Both the position numbers and the translations under genes were made by a program. A stretch of 64,000 bases of DNA from Tissierellia bacterium (GTDB taxonomy: Bacteria > Bacillota > Clostridia > Tissierellales > Peptoniphilaceae), in assembly GCA_030538075.1 (NCBI GenBank), contig JAUNUQ010000005.1, forward strand, positions 8,727-72,726. Reading direction: 5' to 3'. This document shows positions 43,731 through 52,586 of this stretch, in pieces (position 1 is the first letter of the stretch; each line of letters opens with the position of its first letter). The notes under the pieces were generated by a model, which made no database searches, was not told where the DNA came from, and was given only the letters and a program-made list of their open reading frames with translations.

Positions 43731-44382
43731 AAATCTGACGAAAGTCTATTCGATCGGTCCCAAAAAGAGATTACAGGCCATAAAAGATGTGAGTTTCTCC
43801 ATCGGCGCTGGCGAGACCGTCGGTCTACTCGGAGAAAGTGGCAGCGGGAAATCAACAATTGGACAGATCCTATGCGGACTACTGAAGCCGACAGAGGGAG
43901 AGCTGCTCTTTCAGAATGAGGTTTTGACCTATCCCTTTTCGAAAGAGGTCCGTCCCAAAATTCAGATCCTATTCCAGCATCCAGAGGTCTCCTTCAATCC
44001 AAAACTGCGGATCATTGATAGCATCAAAGAACCCTACAGACTCTATCTCCACTCCAAAGATCGAAGCCGGATCATAGAGGATATTGAAAGGATGGGGCTA
44101 AGAGCTGAGCATCTTGACCGATATCCCAGAGAGCTCAGCGGAGGCGAGCTACAAAGGCTGGCGCTGGCAAGGGTATTGTCCATCCGGCCCTCCCTGTTGG
44201 TACTCGATGAGCCGACCAGTATGCTGGATGTTCTGAGTCAAGCGCAGATCATGCACCTACTGAAAGCCTATCAGACCAGATGGGGGACTTCCTATTTATT
44301 TATCACTCACAACCCCCAGTTAGCAGGGTTTTTTTCGGATCAAATCCTCGCAATTCACGAGGGAGAACTGGTAAGGAACTAG
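43717..44382 (+). CDS. ABC transporter ATP-binding protein (DppF/NikE type)
   Basis: ATPase of 221 residues, shorter than most DppF proteins because it lacks the C-terminal tail. Walker A GESGSGKSTIG is at about 40, the signature LSGGELQRLALARVL at about 145, Walker B LLVLDEPTSMLD at about 165. GAGGTG is upstream; it overlaps the previous gene by 14 bases. Last gene of the riboswitch-controlled operon. No strong terminator was seen after it; AGTAGCC/GGCTACT form a loose hairpin near 44402-44450. Confidence 0.9.
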   Translation: MLKCKNLTKVYSIGPKKRLQAIKDVSFSIGAGETVGLLGESGSGKSTIGQILCGLLKPTEGELLFQNEVLTYPFSKEVRPKIQILFQHPEVSFNPKLRIIDSIKEPYRLYLHSKDRSRIIEDIERMGLRAEHLDRYPRELSGGELQRLALARVLSIRPSLLVLDEPTSMLDVLSQAQIMHLLKAYQTRWGTSYLFITHNPQLAGFFSDQILAIHEGELVRN

Positions 44383-44499
44383 AGTGCATCGGGCATATCC
44401 GAGTAGCCACGACCAGAGGAGCGTAGAATCCAAGGTTTTGGCTACTTGGATCTGTTGGGAAAAGACCAGCAGCGTCACTACCCGTTGAGAATAAATTCC

Positions 44500-44528
44500 T
44501 TGTAAAAAGCGAAGAGGATGGCTATAAT
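44500..44528 (+). promoter_or_regulatory. Promoter of tRNA-Gly
   Basis: TTGTAA (44500-44505), a 17-bp spacer and TATAAT (44523-44528), about 100 bases before the tRNA. Confidence 0.75.
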
Positions 44529-44629
44529 TAATTACAGGCAAAGGATAAGTAAAATAATTGTCTGGTGATATAGATGGTTATGACATGGTCTATTTATATG
44601 TTTCCAGTCGATGGCAGAACAGATGATAT

Positions 44630-44704
44630 GCGGAAGTGGCTCAGTGGTAGAGCATTGGCTTCCCAAGCCGAGGACCGCGGGTTCGAATCCCGTCTTCCGC
44701 TCCA
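44630..44704 (+). tRNA. tRNA-Gly (anticodon CCC)
   Basis: 75 bases including an encoded CCA. The acceptor stem is GCGGAAG with CTTCCGC, the D arm has GGCTCAGTGGTAGAGC, the anticodon loop is TTCCCAA, and the T arm has GGGTTCGAATCCC. All stems pair, with one G-T in the anticodon stem. Confidence 0.97.
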
Positions 44705-44709
44705 CAGGG

Positions 44710-44740
44710 GAACCGATTCAATCGAGTCGGTTCTTTTTTA
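44710..44740 (+). terminator. Terminator of tRNA-Gly
   Basis: GAACCGA (44710-44716) pairs with TCGGTTC (44727-44733), with inner TC/GA pairs, followed by seven T. Confidence 0.9.
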
Positions 44741-44809
44741 TTTGGCTGGAGTTGTCGTTAGATTGGAGGAGGAAATGGGTAATATTAGCTAATAGGGAGG
44801 GGTGATTAT

Positions 44810-45463
44810 GTGCAGACTGAGAAAAATGGTATAGGGAAGCTCCTAGATCGTAGATTTCTGGGGGCCACGGTCCTTGTGATCATGCTCCTCTTTGGGCTGT
44901 ATATCCGAGGCTATAGTGGACTATTGATCGAAGTGCCAATCCTTGAGGGGATCCAGGGACTGATTCCGGCGTCCCATGGCTGGCCGTACTTCATTACGGC
45001 GATAGGGAATACGAGCACCTATTTTGCTTTTTATATTGCGCTGCTCGCGATCTGCTATCACTATGATCGGATGGAGACTTTCGTATATCTCCTATTATCA
45101 ACTCTAGTGGCCTTTTTCTTGATGGAGGGTTTCAAAGCTCTCTTTGTTCGAATTCGTCCCCAAGATTTTATGCGTATCACCCAAGGGGGTTATAGTTATC
45201 CCAGTGGGCATTCGGCAGTTAGTATGGCCACTTGGCTGACGGCAAGCCGCTTACCTGAGGTGAAGGCCATTCGCGGTGGAAAGCTCTCGTGGGGATTTGC
45301 CGCAATGCCCCTACTCATCGGGTTCACGCGTCTCATTCTAGGTGTTCACTGGCCGACAGATGTCCTATTGGGCTGGGCTTTGGGCTGGGCGGTATCCATA
45401 AATAACAGAGGTCTTTATCAATGGATAAAAAAAGGGAACCCCTTCGCTAAAAATCCTTCATGA
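44810..45463 (+). CDS. PAP2-family membrane phosphatase
   Basis: Membrane protein of 217 residues with about five to six segments. The three active-site motifs are KALFVRIRP (about 105), YPSGHSA (about 125) and TRLILGVHWPTD (about 170). Such enzymes remove phosphate from lipid phosphates such as undecaprenyl pyrophosphate or phosphatidic acid. The start is GTG with GGAGG 9 bases upstream; an ATG two bases earlier is out of frame. Confidence 0.9.
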   Translation: MQTEKNGIGKLLDRRFLGATVLVIMLLFGLYIRGYSGLLIEVPILEGIQGLIPASHGWPYFITAIGNTSTYFAFYIALLAICYHYDRMETFVYLLLSTLVAFFLMEGFKALFVRIRPQDFMRITQGGYSYPSGHSAVSMATWLTASRLPEVKAIRGGKLSWGFAAMPLLIGFTRLILGVHWPTDVLLGWALGWAVSINNRGLYQWIKKGNPFAKNPS

Positions 45464-45521
45464 TATCAACTTTATTCATCCATGTTTTTGCAAAAGGTCA
45501 ATTTTACGTAGTTCTTCTTTT

Positions 45522-45546
45522 TAGATTTGTAAATCTATAGTATAAT
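45522..45546 (+). promoter_or_regulatory. -10 element with a palindrome upstream of the purC-like gene
   Basis: TATAAT (45541-45546) is preceded in the spacer by TAGATTT-GT-AAATCTA (45522-45537), a perfect 7-2-7 palindrome. The -35 is poor, which fits a regulated promoter. Confidence 0.5.
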
Positions 45547-45593
45547 ATGCAGTAGGCATGAATTAGAAATATATTGTAATATGGAGGCTTTAT

Positions 45594-46274
45594 ATGGAGC
45601 TAATCAACAAGGGCAAGACAAAAGATGTATATGAATTAGAGAATGGAAATTATCTTCTCGTTTTTAAAGATGATGTGACAGGGACCAATGGCGTTTTCGA
45701 CCCAGGGGCAAATACCGTGGGATTGACCATGGAAGGCGCTGGACAAGCTGGTCTTAGACTGACTAAATTCTTCTTCGAAACCTTTAAGAAATGGCAAATT
45801 CCCACTCATTATGTGAGTGCAAATTTGGAGGAGAACACGATGGAGGTCTTGAAGGCGAAGCCATTTGGATCGGGCCTGGAATGTATCTGCCGATTTAAAG
45901 CAGTGGGCAGTTTCCTCAAACGATATGGAAAATACTGTGAAGAAGGTCAAAATCTGGACGCCTTAGTAGAGATCACCATCAAAGATGACGAAGCTGGAGA
46001 TCCACTGATCACCGAAGATGCATTGGTGATGCTGGGAATTACAACATCAGAGGAATACAGTGAATTGGTTCGACTCACCAGGGAAATCTCAGAGGGCATC
46101 GCAAAAATCCTTCGAGAAGAAGAGATGGAACTCTACGATATCAAATTAGAATTTGGAAAGGATGCCGAAGGAAAGATCATGTTGATCGACGAAATATCTG
46201 GCGGCAATATGAGAGTCTACCGAGGTGATGAGAAGATCATGCCTCTGGACCTTCCAGGACTATTAATCGGCTAA
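45594..46274 (+). CDS. purC: SAICAR synthetase-like protein (divergent PurC)
   Basis: 226 residues with the PurC fold. The enzyme joins aspartate to CAIR in purine synthesis. NKGKTKDVYELE, KDDVTGTNG, KDDEAGDPLI and IDEISGG match the family. The usual RNxxxGS near the middle is RFKAVGS, so a normally conserved Asn is lost, and the end differs from DEISPDTCR of typical PurC. No other purine gene is nearby, and the next gene, a membrane protease, follows after 11 bases. It may be a true PurC or a specialised paralogue. Confidence 0.8.
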   Translation: MELINKGKTKDVYELENGNYLLVFKDDVTGTNGVFDPGANTVGLTMEGAGQAGLRLTKFFFETFKKWQIPTHYVSANLEENTMEVLKAKPFGSGLECICRFKAVGSFLKRYGKYCEEGQNLDALVEITIKDDEAGDPLITEDALVMLGITTSEEYSELVRLTREISEGIAKILREEEMELYDIKLEFGKDAEGKIMLIDEISGGNMRVYRGDEKIMPLDLPGLLIG

Positions 46275-46285
46275 TCGGTGACGGA

Positions 46286-47365
46286 ATGAAGTCGTCTGTA
46301 AAGCGGATCGTGCTCGCTGGGCTGGCCCTTGGGCTAGCCGGCGTTGCACTGGAAACGATGACCAATATCAATCTCTCTGGGTTATTTATGGAGTCGCTGA
46401 AAATTGCGGCTTTTGTTCTCTTGACCCTTTTTTTCAGTATCATCATACACGAATTGGGGCATGTGGTGGCGGGTCTCATCAATAATTATAGCTTTATGGG
46501 CATGCAGATTTTATGGTTATCGATTTATGTAGAAAATGGCAAGCTCAAAGCCCGCATAGACAGGGATTCAAAATCTGTTGGAATGGCCATCATGATCCCG
46601 AATGAAAAAGCCACAGAAGCCAATCATGTCAGTTATTTTATCAGCGGAATCCTAGCCAATGCACTGTCCTTGATTCCCTTGCTCTTCGCCTATATCTTTT
46701 TGCCCAGTATCCGTCTGTATCTCTTTTTTTCCATCGCTATCATCCTCTTTCTCATCTTTCTCAACGCCATGCCCAAAGAGGTGGATGGCGTATTAAACGA
46801 TGGCTATCTCGTGAAACTCTATCGTTCAAATGAAAATCAGACCTTCAAACTATTTCAGAAACTCCAAGCCCAACTGATTTCCGGCACTCGACCAAAAGAG
46901 GTTGAACTGTCATCCTTTGTAGATGGAGGAGATCTGTTCTCATTGATGATCCACCTGTATTCTTATTATAAGGCGCTAGATGGTGGGGATATTTCGAAGA
47001 TGATCGAAGAGATGAACTATATTGAAGGGAATTATCAGAAATTCGGAAACATCCACAGCGCTTCGATACAATATGAGCTCATCTATTACTATTCCCGCGT
47101 AGTCAAAAATCCGTTTGAAGCGACCCGCATCTATTCGAAGGTGGAATCCATGTTGGAGAAGGACTTTGATATCAATGGCCGCCGCGTGCTCGCTTACTAT
47201 TCCCATGAAGTCCTATTGGATGAAGAAAAAGCAGAACGCTGTATTCGCGAAGGCCTGCGTGTTGCAGATAAATATCCGATTCAGGGCATGGCTTTGATGG
47301 AAGAGGATCTGCTCATAAATCTACGCAACGAAATTTTGAGGAGGGAGACTTGGAACTATGTCTAA
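46286..47365 (+). CDS. M50-type (site-2 protease-like) membrane metalloprotease
   Basis: 359 residues. Four or so membrane segments occupy about 1-155, with zinc motif HELGH at about 55-59 and a third ligand region NAMPKEVDG at about 152. A soluble C-terminal part of about 190 residues is helical, with TPR-like character (Tyr-rich pairs such as YYKALDGGDISKM and YYYSRVV). Site-2 proteases cut membrane proteins within the bilayer, often anti-sigma factors or pheromone precursors. It lies between purC-like and ybaK genes; its end overlaps ybaK by 8 bases. Confidence 0.8.
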   Translation: MKSSVKRIVLAGLALGLAGVALETMTNINLSGLFMESLKIAAFVLLTLFFSIIIHELGHVVAGLINNYSFMGMQILWLSIYVENGKLKARIDRDSKSVGMAIMIPNEKATEANHVSYFISGILANALSLIPLLFAYIFLPSIRLYLFFSIAIILFLIFLNAMPKEVDGVLNDGYLVKLYRSNENQTFKLFQKLQAQLISGTRPKEVELSSFVDGGDLFSLMIHLYSYYKALDGGDISKMIEEMNYIEGNYQKFGNIHSASIQYELIYYYSRVVKNPFEATRIYSKVESMLEKDFDINGRRVLAYYSHEVLLDEEKAERCIREGLRVADKYPIQGMALMEEDLLINLRNEILRRETWNYV

Positions 47366-47876
47366 AATGAGTAAAACCAACGCAATGCGTCTGCTTGATC
47401 GAGAGAAGATCCAATACGACATCACCAGCTATGAAACGGGAGATGGACTGGTAGATGGGATTTCCTGTGCTCATAAATTGGGCGTGGACCCAAGGGAGGT
47501 CTATAAGACCCTCGTTTTAAAGGCGAATAATGGGGAGTTTTTCGTGGGGATTATCCCCGTCAATACGGAGCTAGATTTAAAGGCCATGGCAGCAGCGGCT
47601 CAAGTGAAATCCATACAGCCGATACCCCTCAAGGAACTAAAGCCCCTGACCGGATATGAAAGGGGGGGATGCAGCCCCATCGGCATGAAGAAACAGCTAT
47701 CTACCATCGTAGACTCTGCTGCCCTTTCCGAGGAACGAATCTACGTCAGTGCAGGCAGGATCGGTACCCAGGTCCACCTCAGTCCCAGGGATTTGATCGA
47801 TATGACGAGGGCGACTACCGCAAATATTTCAAAACAGGAGGAAGACCATGAAGGATCTTATGGAGATCATACATAA
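47358..47876 (+). CDS. ybaK: Cys-tRNA(Pro) deacylase (YbaK/EbsC)
   Basis: Editing enzyme of 172 residues that removes cysteine mis-attached to tRNA-Pro. YbaK signatures are KTLVLKANNGEFFVGIIPV (about 50), the catalytic Lys in it, and GGCSPIGMKK (about 100). GAGGAGGG precedes the start, which overlaps the end of the protease gene. The end overlaps the nitroreductase gene by 29 bases. The last residues (KQEEDHEGSYGDHT) lie beyond the domain and result from this overlap. Confidence 0.92.
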   Translation: MSKMSKTNAMRLLDREKIQYDITSYETGDGLVDGISCAHKLGVDPREVYKTLVLKANNGEFFVGIIPVNTELDLKAMAAAAQVKSIQPIPLKELKPLTGYERGGCSPIGMKKQLSTIVDSAALSEERIYVSAGRIGTQVHLSPRDLIDMTRATTANISKQEEDHEGSYGDHT

Positions 47877-48360
47877 TAGAAAAACCATCCGCCGCTATCA
47901 GGAGCGCCCCATTGAGGAGGATATTCTGCGCCAAGTCCTCGACTGCGCAGTGCAATCACCAACGGCAATGAATCGCCAAGCCAGGAAATATACGGTCTTG
48001 CAGGATAAGATGCAGATGCAGAGACTGGAACAAGCAGTCCAATCCGCCTTGGAAAGAAACTCCTATAGCTTCAACAATCCCGCGGCATTTATCTTCATCT
48101 CTGTTCCAAGGGATTTGGAAAATGGGATGGCAGATACATCCTGTGCCATGCAAAATATGATGCTGGCATCTACCTATCTGGATCTGGGAAGCTGCTGGAT
48201 CAACCAGTTGAAGCATTGTTATGATGACCCTGGGGTCAGGGAGATCTTGACAGATTGCCATATCCCTGAAGATCATGTCGTCTATGCCTGTCTGGCTCTT
48301 GGTTATCCAGATCAAGATCCAGCGCCCAAGGAAAAATCGGAGTGGATCGAGTTCCTATAG
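47848..48360 (+). CDS. Nitroreductase family protein
   Basis: FMN-dependent oxidoreductase of 170 residues, a short form. FMN-binding motifs are RKTIRRYQERPIEE at the N terminus, SPTAMNRQ at about 38 and LGLGYPD-like LALGYPDQDPAPK near the end. GAGGAAGACC precedes the start. It overlaps ybaK by 29 bases and ends a run of coupled genes. Substrate unknown. Confidence 0.9.
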   Translation: MKDLMEIIHNRKTIRRYQERPIEEDILRQVLDCAVQSPTAMNRQARKYTVLQDKMQMQRLEQAVQSALERNSYSFNNPAAFIFISVPRDLENGMADTSCAMQNMMLASTYLDLGSCWINQLKHCYDDPGVREILTDCHIPEDHVVYACLALGYPDQDPAPKEKSEWIEFL

Positions 48361-48440
48361 GATTTGTCATGCTATCTATTCGTTCGATTTCGAGAAATTG
48401 GGTATAAGATATCTAATAGGCAGCGTTAGGAGATGACAGG

Positions 48441-49736
48441 ATGGAACAAAATATAGAAAAGCGAGACCGGCTGATTCAATACTTTGAAACCGGTGAAAAA
48501 AGAGATGGGACAAAAAAACTGGGATTGGAGCTGGAGCACTTCGTCCTCGATAGTGATTCTAAGAGGACCGTCTCCTACTATGGAGACGAGGGAGTCGGTC
48601 AGACGATGTCCGAACTTGAGGAAAAGGGCTGGAAGGGCTATTACAATGACGAGTATATTTTAGGTCTTGAAAAGTCCCCTTATACCGTCAGCACTGAGCC
48701 GGGTTCCCAATTTGAAGTCGCTTTCGAGGCAAGAGAGAAAGTCCAGGACCTAGAGGAAATGTATCTGCGTTTTATGGAAGAGGTCCTACCCCTATTCGCC
48801 GAAAAAAGCCAGGAGCTCGTCGCCTTAGGATATCAACCCAAGACAAAAATCGATGAGATCAGACTCCTTCCGAAACATCGCTATGATTATATGTTTGCAT
48901 TTTTAAAAAATACGGGAACCATGGCACATAATATGATGAAGGGAACCTGTGCAGTACAGGTCACGATCGACTATCACTCCGAAGCGGATATGGTTCGAAA
49001 ATATCGTTTGGGATCTGCCCTTTCCCCCATTCTCTACACATTGTATGACAATGCCTATATCTTTGAGGGAGAGGCCTTAGAACGGCACAATATCCGTCAA
49101 TATATCTGGGAGAATACGGATATTAAGCGCTCAGGAGTACTTCCCATCGCCTTTGATCCCGACTTTTCCTATGGAAAATATGCGGATTTCATATTGGGGA
49201 GCAAACCCATCTTCTTTGACGACAAGGGAAAGCTCACAAGTACCGGCGAGCAGACCTTCGAAGAGGTCTTTGATCCGAGCATCCATGGGGATGATGTCAT
49301 CTATCATGGCATCTCCATCGTGTTCCCAGACCTAAGACTCAAGCGCTATTTGGAGTTTCGGATGATGGATGCTGTACCCTATCCACTCAACCTATCCGCA
49401 CCTGCCCTACTAAAAGGGTTGATGTACAGTGAGAAAAATCTGGATCAACTAGAGAAACTCTTTGCGGACATCAGCTATCAAGAGGTCATCGATGCCAAGA
49501 AGAGTGCAGCAGAAAAGGGAATGCTGGGCCAATACCGAGGTAAAAGCTTTTATCAATGGGGAGAAGAGCTCATTCAATTAGCTGAGAATGCCCTTACTCC
49601 CGAAGAGAAGAGCTACCTGAAACCCCTGGAGGAAAATATTGCTGCCAGACAAAACCCCAGGGATCTATTTAAGAGATTGTATGAGACGAAAGGGATCGAT
49701 GCAGCCATCGAACTCGGCAGAATAGAGGTGGATTAA
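48441..49736 (+). CDS. gshA: Glutamate-cysteine ligase family protein
   Basis: 431 residues of the GCS2/plant-like glutamate-cysteine ligase type, which makes gamma-glutamylcysteine with ATP. Motifs are LGLELEHFVLD (about 32), STEPGSQFEVAFEA (about 85; relatives have EPGGQ-E), NMMKGTCAVQVTID (about 170) and RYLEFRMMDAVPYP (about 300). The start follows TTAGGAG. The stop codon abuts the TTG start of an ATP-grasp ligase, so the two are translationally coupled and likely act in sequence. Confidence 0.88.
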   Translation: MEQNIEKRDRLIQYFETGEKRDGTKKLGLELEHFVLDSDSKRTVSYYGDEGVGQTMSELEEKGWKGYYNDEYILGLEKSPYTVSTEPGSQFEVAFEAREKVQDLEEMYLRFMEEVLPLFAEKSQELVALGYQPKTKIDEIRLLPKHRYDYMFAFLKNTGTMAHNMMKGTCAVQVTIDYHSEADMVRKYRLGSALSPILYTLYDNAYIFEGEALERHNIRQYIWENTDIKRSGVLPIAFDPDFSYGKYADFILGSKPIFFDDKGKLTSTGEQTFEEVFDPSIHGDDVIYHGISIVFPDLRLKRYLEFRMMDAVPYPLNLSAPALLKGLMYSEKNLDQLEKLFADISYQEVIDAKKSAAEKGMLGQYRGKSFYQWGEELIQLAENALTPEEKSYLKPLEENIAARQNPRDLFKRLYETKGIDAAIELGRIEVD

Positions 49737-51062
49737 TTGTATAATGAAAAATATGTAAGACCCTATATCAAAGAGATTCAATCGGACAAAGAGAATTATT
49801 TTGAAGATTATCAGAAGATGCAGACCATGGTGAACCAATCCGATGCCATCTACAAAGGACAGCCCATTCCAGTCACCTATCAGGGGATGTTTTCGGGGCC
49901 GGAGCATGTGGAAAACTTTCAGAAAATTTCTGAAACCCTGATGAGCATCACACAAAAAGTAACAGAGGAATATCTGAGAAACCCGGATTACCGTAAACTA
50001 TTTCGTTTCGACTCCAAGGTGGAAGAATTGATTCTGCACGACCCGGGATATGCCCTACCCGTACCCATCTGTAGATATGACCTGTTTTACAATGGCATTG
50101 ATGACTTCAAATTCTGTGAATTCAATACCGATGGATCCTCAGCAATGAATGAGGACAGCACCCTCGGAAGTATTATGTTGGGGACCAAGGGCTTTTTGAA
50201 ATATCAAGAGAAATATGAGCTGAAACAGTTTGAACTCTTTGACTCATGGGTGAAGACGGCGCTGTCCATCTATCAAGGCGTGCCATGGAGCGTTGAGCAG
50301 CCGAATGTGGCCATCGTCGACTTTATCGATAAAGGCACCACCAACGAATTCCTCAAGTTTAAGAAGGCCTTTGAGGACGCTGGAGTAAACTGCGAGATCA
50401 TTGATCCTAGGGAGCTGGATTACGATGGAGAGAACCTGACCTTTGGAGACTATAAGATCGACCTGATCTATCGAAGGGCAGTCACCATGGATATCATGGA
50501 AAAATTCGACGAGATTCAGCCTATGATTCGCGCCTTTATGGATGACAAGATCGTATTGATCGGCTCTTTTCGAAGTCATATCATGCATACGAAGCTGGTC
50601 TTTAAGATCCTACGCCTTCCAGAGACGAGGGCATTCCTGACGGAAGAAGAGAATGCATTCCTGCGGGACCACATTCCCTATACGGAAGAATTTATTACCC
50701 AAGACGATTTTGAGCGGGTCCGCCTGCACAAAGACGATTATATCCTGAAACCTTACGAAGGCTACGCCTCTTATAAGGTCTACGCTGGGCGGGAGCACAG
50801 CCGGGAAGAATGGGAGCAGATCCTCAAGGAGATCTTAAACGGAGACTATATCTACCAAGAGTATTTTGATATGGATAAGATCGACTTCGTCGAGTTTGAA
50901 CAGGACGGTTCCCTGATCGTCACCCCCTTCAGCGCCGTCCATGGCATGTTTATCTACGGCGGAGATTTCCAAGGGCTCTACACTCGAATTGGAAACCAAG
51001 CTCTGATCAGTGGCGCTAGGAGATATTATACTGCACCGAATTTTTTAGTACGAGAGAGATAA
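49737..51062 (+). CDS. Glutathionylspermidine synthase-like ATP-grasp ligase
   Basis: 441 residues matching the GSP_synth C-terminal ligase fold. Signs are CRYDLFYNGIDDFKFCEFN then TDGSSAMNE (about 115-135), DFIDKGTTNE, and the late ATP-grasp part with LKPYEGYASYKVYAGRE (about 340), IYQEYFD and PFSAVHGMFIYGGDFQG. The well-known enzyme joins spermidine to glutathione. Here no amidase domain is attached. The start is TTG, immediately after the gshA stop, with GAGGTGG upstream. With a gshA partner, its likely acceptor is gamma-glutamylcysteine; the amine donor is unknown. Confidence 0.85.
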   Translation: MYNEKYVRPYIKEIQSDKENYFEDYQKMQTMVNQSDAIYKGQPIPVTYQGMFSGPEHVENFQKISETLMSITQKVTEEYLRNPDYRKLFRFDSKVEELILHDPGYALPVPICRYDLFYNGIDDFKFCEFNTDGSSAMNEDSTLGSIMLGTKGFLKYQEKYELKQFELFDSWVKTALSIYQGVPWSVEQPNVAIVDFIDKGTTNEFLKFKKAFEDAGVNCEIIDPRELDYDGENLTFGDYKIDLIYRRAVTMDIMEKFDEIQPMIRAFMDDKIVLIGSFRSHIMHTKLVFKILRLPETRAFLTEEENAFLRDHIPYTEEFITQDDFERVRLHKDDYILKPYEGYASYKVYAGREHSREEWEQILKEILNGDYIYQEYFDMDKIDFVEFEQDGSLIVTPFSAVHGMFIYGGDFQGLYTRIGNQALISGARRYYTAPNFLVRER

Positions 51063-51072
51063 GGGGAATTGC

Positions 51073-51120
51073 AAAGAGCGAAGGATAGGGGATCTTGGGA
51101 TCCCAACCCTTCGCTCTTTT
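51073..51120. terminator. Bidirectional terminator
   Basis: AAAGAGCGAAGG (51073-51084) pairs with CCTTCGCTCTTT (51108-51119), with an inner GGGATC/GATCCC-like hairpin. It lies between the ligase operon and the convergent VOC gene. Confidence 0.9.
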
Positions 51121-51167
51121 ATTTGAATGATCCGTTCGGAAAATGAGGTCTCCCTTAATCGTTTGAA

Positions 51168-51602
51168 CTATTCAAATCCCATCTCTTTAAACTTTTCCAT
51201 CCTCTCATCAAAGGACACCACATGATGCATCTGGTGCAGCATCCAGACATAGCCAAAGGGGTCGGAGAGTACGGCATTGGATACGCCAAAATCCTCGAGT
51301 TTGACTACTGGCTGGATGGCAGTAAAGCCATTGGATACGGCCTTATCAAAGGTGTTTTGGATATCCTCTACCATCACATTCAGCCACATGGATCGGTTCT
51401 CCCCTGCCTTAGGAGCAAATAGCTGATAATCGGGGTTTTCGTCAAGTAGATGAAAGCGCACTCCAAATAGAGTAAAGACCACTTCATTGGAGCCGGAAGC
51501 AAAATTCGTCATCTCTAAAACTTCCAGGTCAAACACATTTTCATAGGCTTTGATCGCCTCGAGGCTGTCCTTTAAGACCATATCAATTTCCACGCCTACC
51601 AT
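51168..51602 (-). CDS. VOC (glyoxalase-type) superfamily protein
   Basis: 144 residues with two beta-alpha-beta-beta-beta units. FGVRFHLLDENP and DPFGYVWMLHQMHHVV resemble PhnB-like proteins. The substrate is unknown. The start at 51602 has only a modest upstream GGATG site on the minus strand. Single gene. Confidence 0.85.
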   Translation of the reverse strand: MVGVEIDMVLKDSLEAIKAYENVFDLEVLEMTNFASGSNEVVFTLFGVRFHLLDENPDYQLFAPKAGENRSMWLNVMVEDIQNTFDKAVSNGFTAIQPVVKLEDFGVSNAVLSDPFGYVWMLHQMHHVVSFDERMEKFKEMGFE

Positions 51603-51720
51603 TTTTTATCACATCCTTTCGGGACTTAGATACCCCAATAGAGGAGACAGAACCAGCAAAGGTAAAAGAATTGGACGAGATGGCTGGTTCCTGCTATGAT
51701 AATGTTCGAAGGAGATGTGA

Positions 51721-52503
51721 ATGATGATGAATAAAATGACGAGAACAGTTCAGATAATCTGTAGTCTGTGGATATTCGCCCTGCTGCTTGCGGGATGCAC
51801 TCCCCAGACGGCAGGAGAACAGACCGAGGCAGCGGTGAGTGTGACCTCTCAGGACCAGACGAGGACTCCTCCCACACAGCAGGAGGAAGAGATCTATTGG
51901 GCATTGGCAGAGAGACTGGAAATCCACCGAGATCCAGCCCTCGACCCAGAGTACGGCGCCAAGACCACAGAGGAGAGAAAGGCCCTGACCGATGCCTATG
52001 AGGAAAACACCTTTGGGGCGGTTATGAATGAATACAATCTGTCTCAATCAGAGGTGATGGCCGCATGGAGCAAAGTAAAGAACTACTACGTGGCGATGGA
52101 GATGCCCCTTCAGAAATCAAAGCCTCAGGCAGATCCAGATGAGAAGACAGAGATAACGGAGGACTCCGATCTAAATCAGGTGATCAAGGGGTTAGTAGAA
52201 GAGTTTGGAGCTGGAAAAGTTGAACTCTCAGAAGTTCTCATCACCAGTGACGACCAGTCACCGGATAGCAGCAAAGCCGAAGTACAACTTCGCTTTATGG
52301 ACCCAAGAGAGATCAAGGAAGCCAACGATGGCATGAAGACCATTTCCACGAAGGTCGTAAAAGCCCTGCAAGACGCTGGGATATCGAAACTATCCGAGAT
52401 CGGATTTATCTGGACGGATGAACCGAATGGAAGGGTTGCAAAATACCAATATATTTACTCTGAAACAGAAGCCGCATTCGAACTCGGCGAGATGGAGGAC
52501 TGA
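51721..52503 (+). CDS. Lipoprotein of unknown function
   Basis: 260 residues. Lipobox FALLLAGC places the Cys near 26. A Thr/Gln/Glu-rich linker runs to about 55, then a mixed-charge domain follows with an acidic stretch (DPDEKTEITEDSD). I do not recognise a family. AAGGAGATG precedes the start. It is followed by a terminator and then the two-component operon, so it may share the envelope-sensing role, but this is only by position. Confidence 0.75.
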   Translation: MMMNKMTRTVQIICSLWIFALLLAGCTPQTAGEQTEAAVSVTSQDQTRTPPTQQEEEIYWALAERLEIHRDPALDPEYGAKTTEERKALTDAYEENTFGAVMNEYNLSQSEVMAAWSKVKNYYVAMEMPLQKSKPQADPDEKTEITEDSDLNQVIKGLVEEFGAGKVELSEVLITSDDQSPDSSKAEVQLRFMDPREIKEANDGMKTISTKVVKALQDAGISKLSEIGFIWTDEPNGRVAKYQYIYSETEAAFELGEMED

Positions 52504-52525
52504 GAAGGGGCAGATCTGCCCTTTC
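52504..52525 (+). terminator. Terminator of the lipoprotein gene
   Basis: A symmetrical stem GAAGGGGCAGA / TCTGCCCTTTC with one G-T pair, followed by TTACAATT. T-run short. Confidence 0.65.
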
Positions 52526-52586
52526 TTACAATTCTGTTATCCAAGTTGCCCTATAGTTATGTTAAAATAAAACAAGGAGGTTGTGT

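Noticed and set aside
44630..44704. tRNA-Gly as attachment site of an integrated element
   Set aside because: No integrase gene and no duplicated tRNA 3' end were seen nearby.
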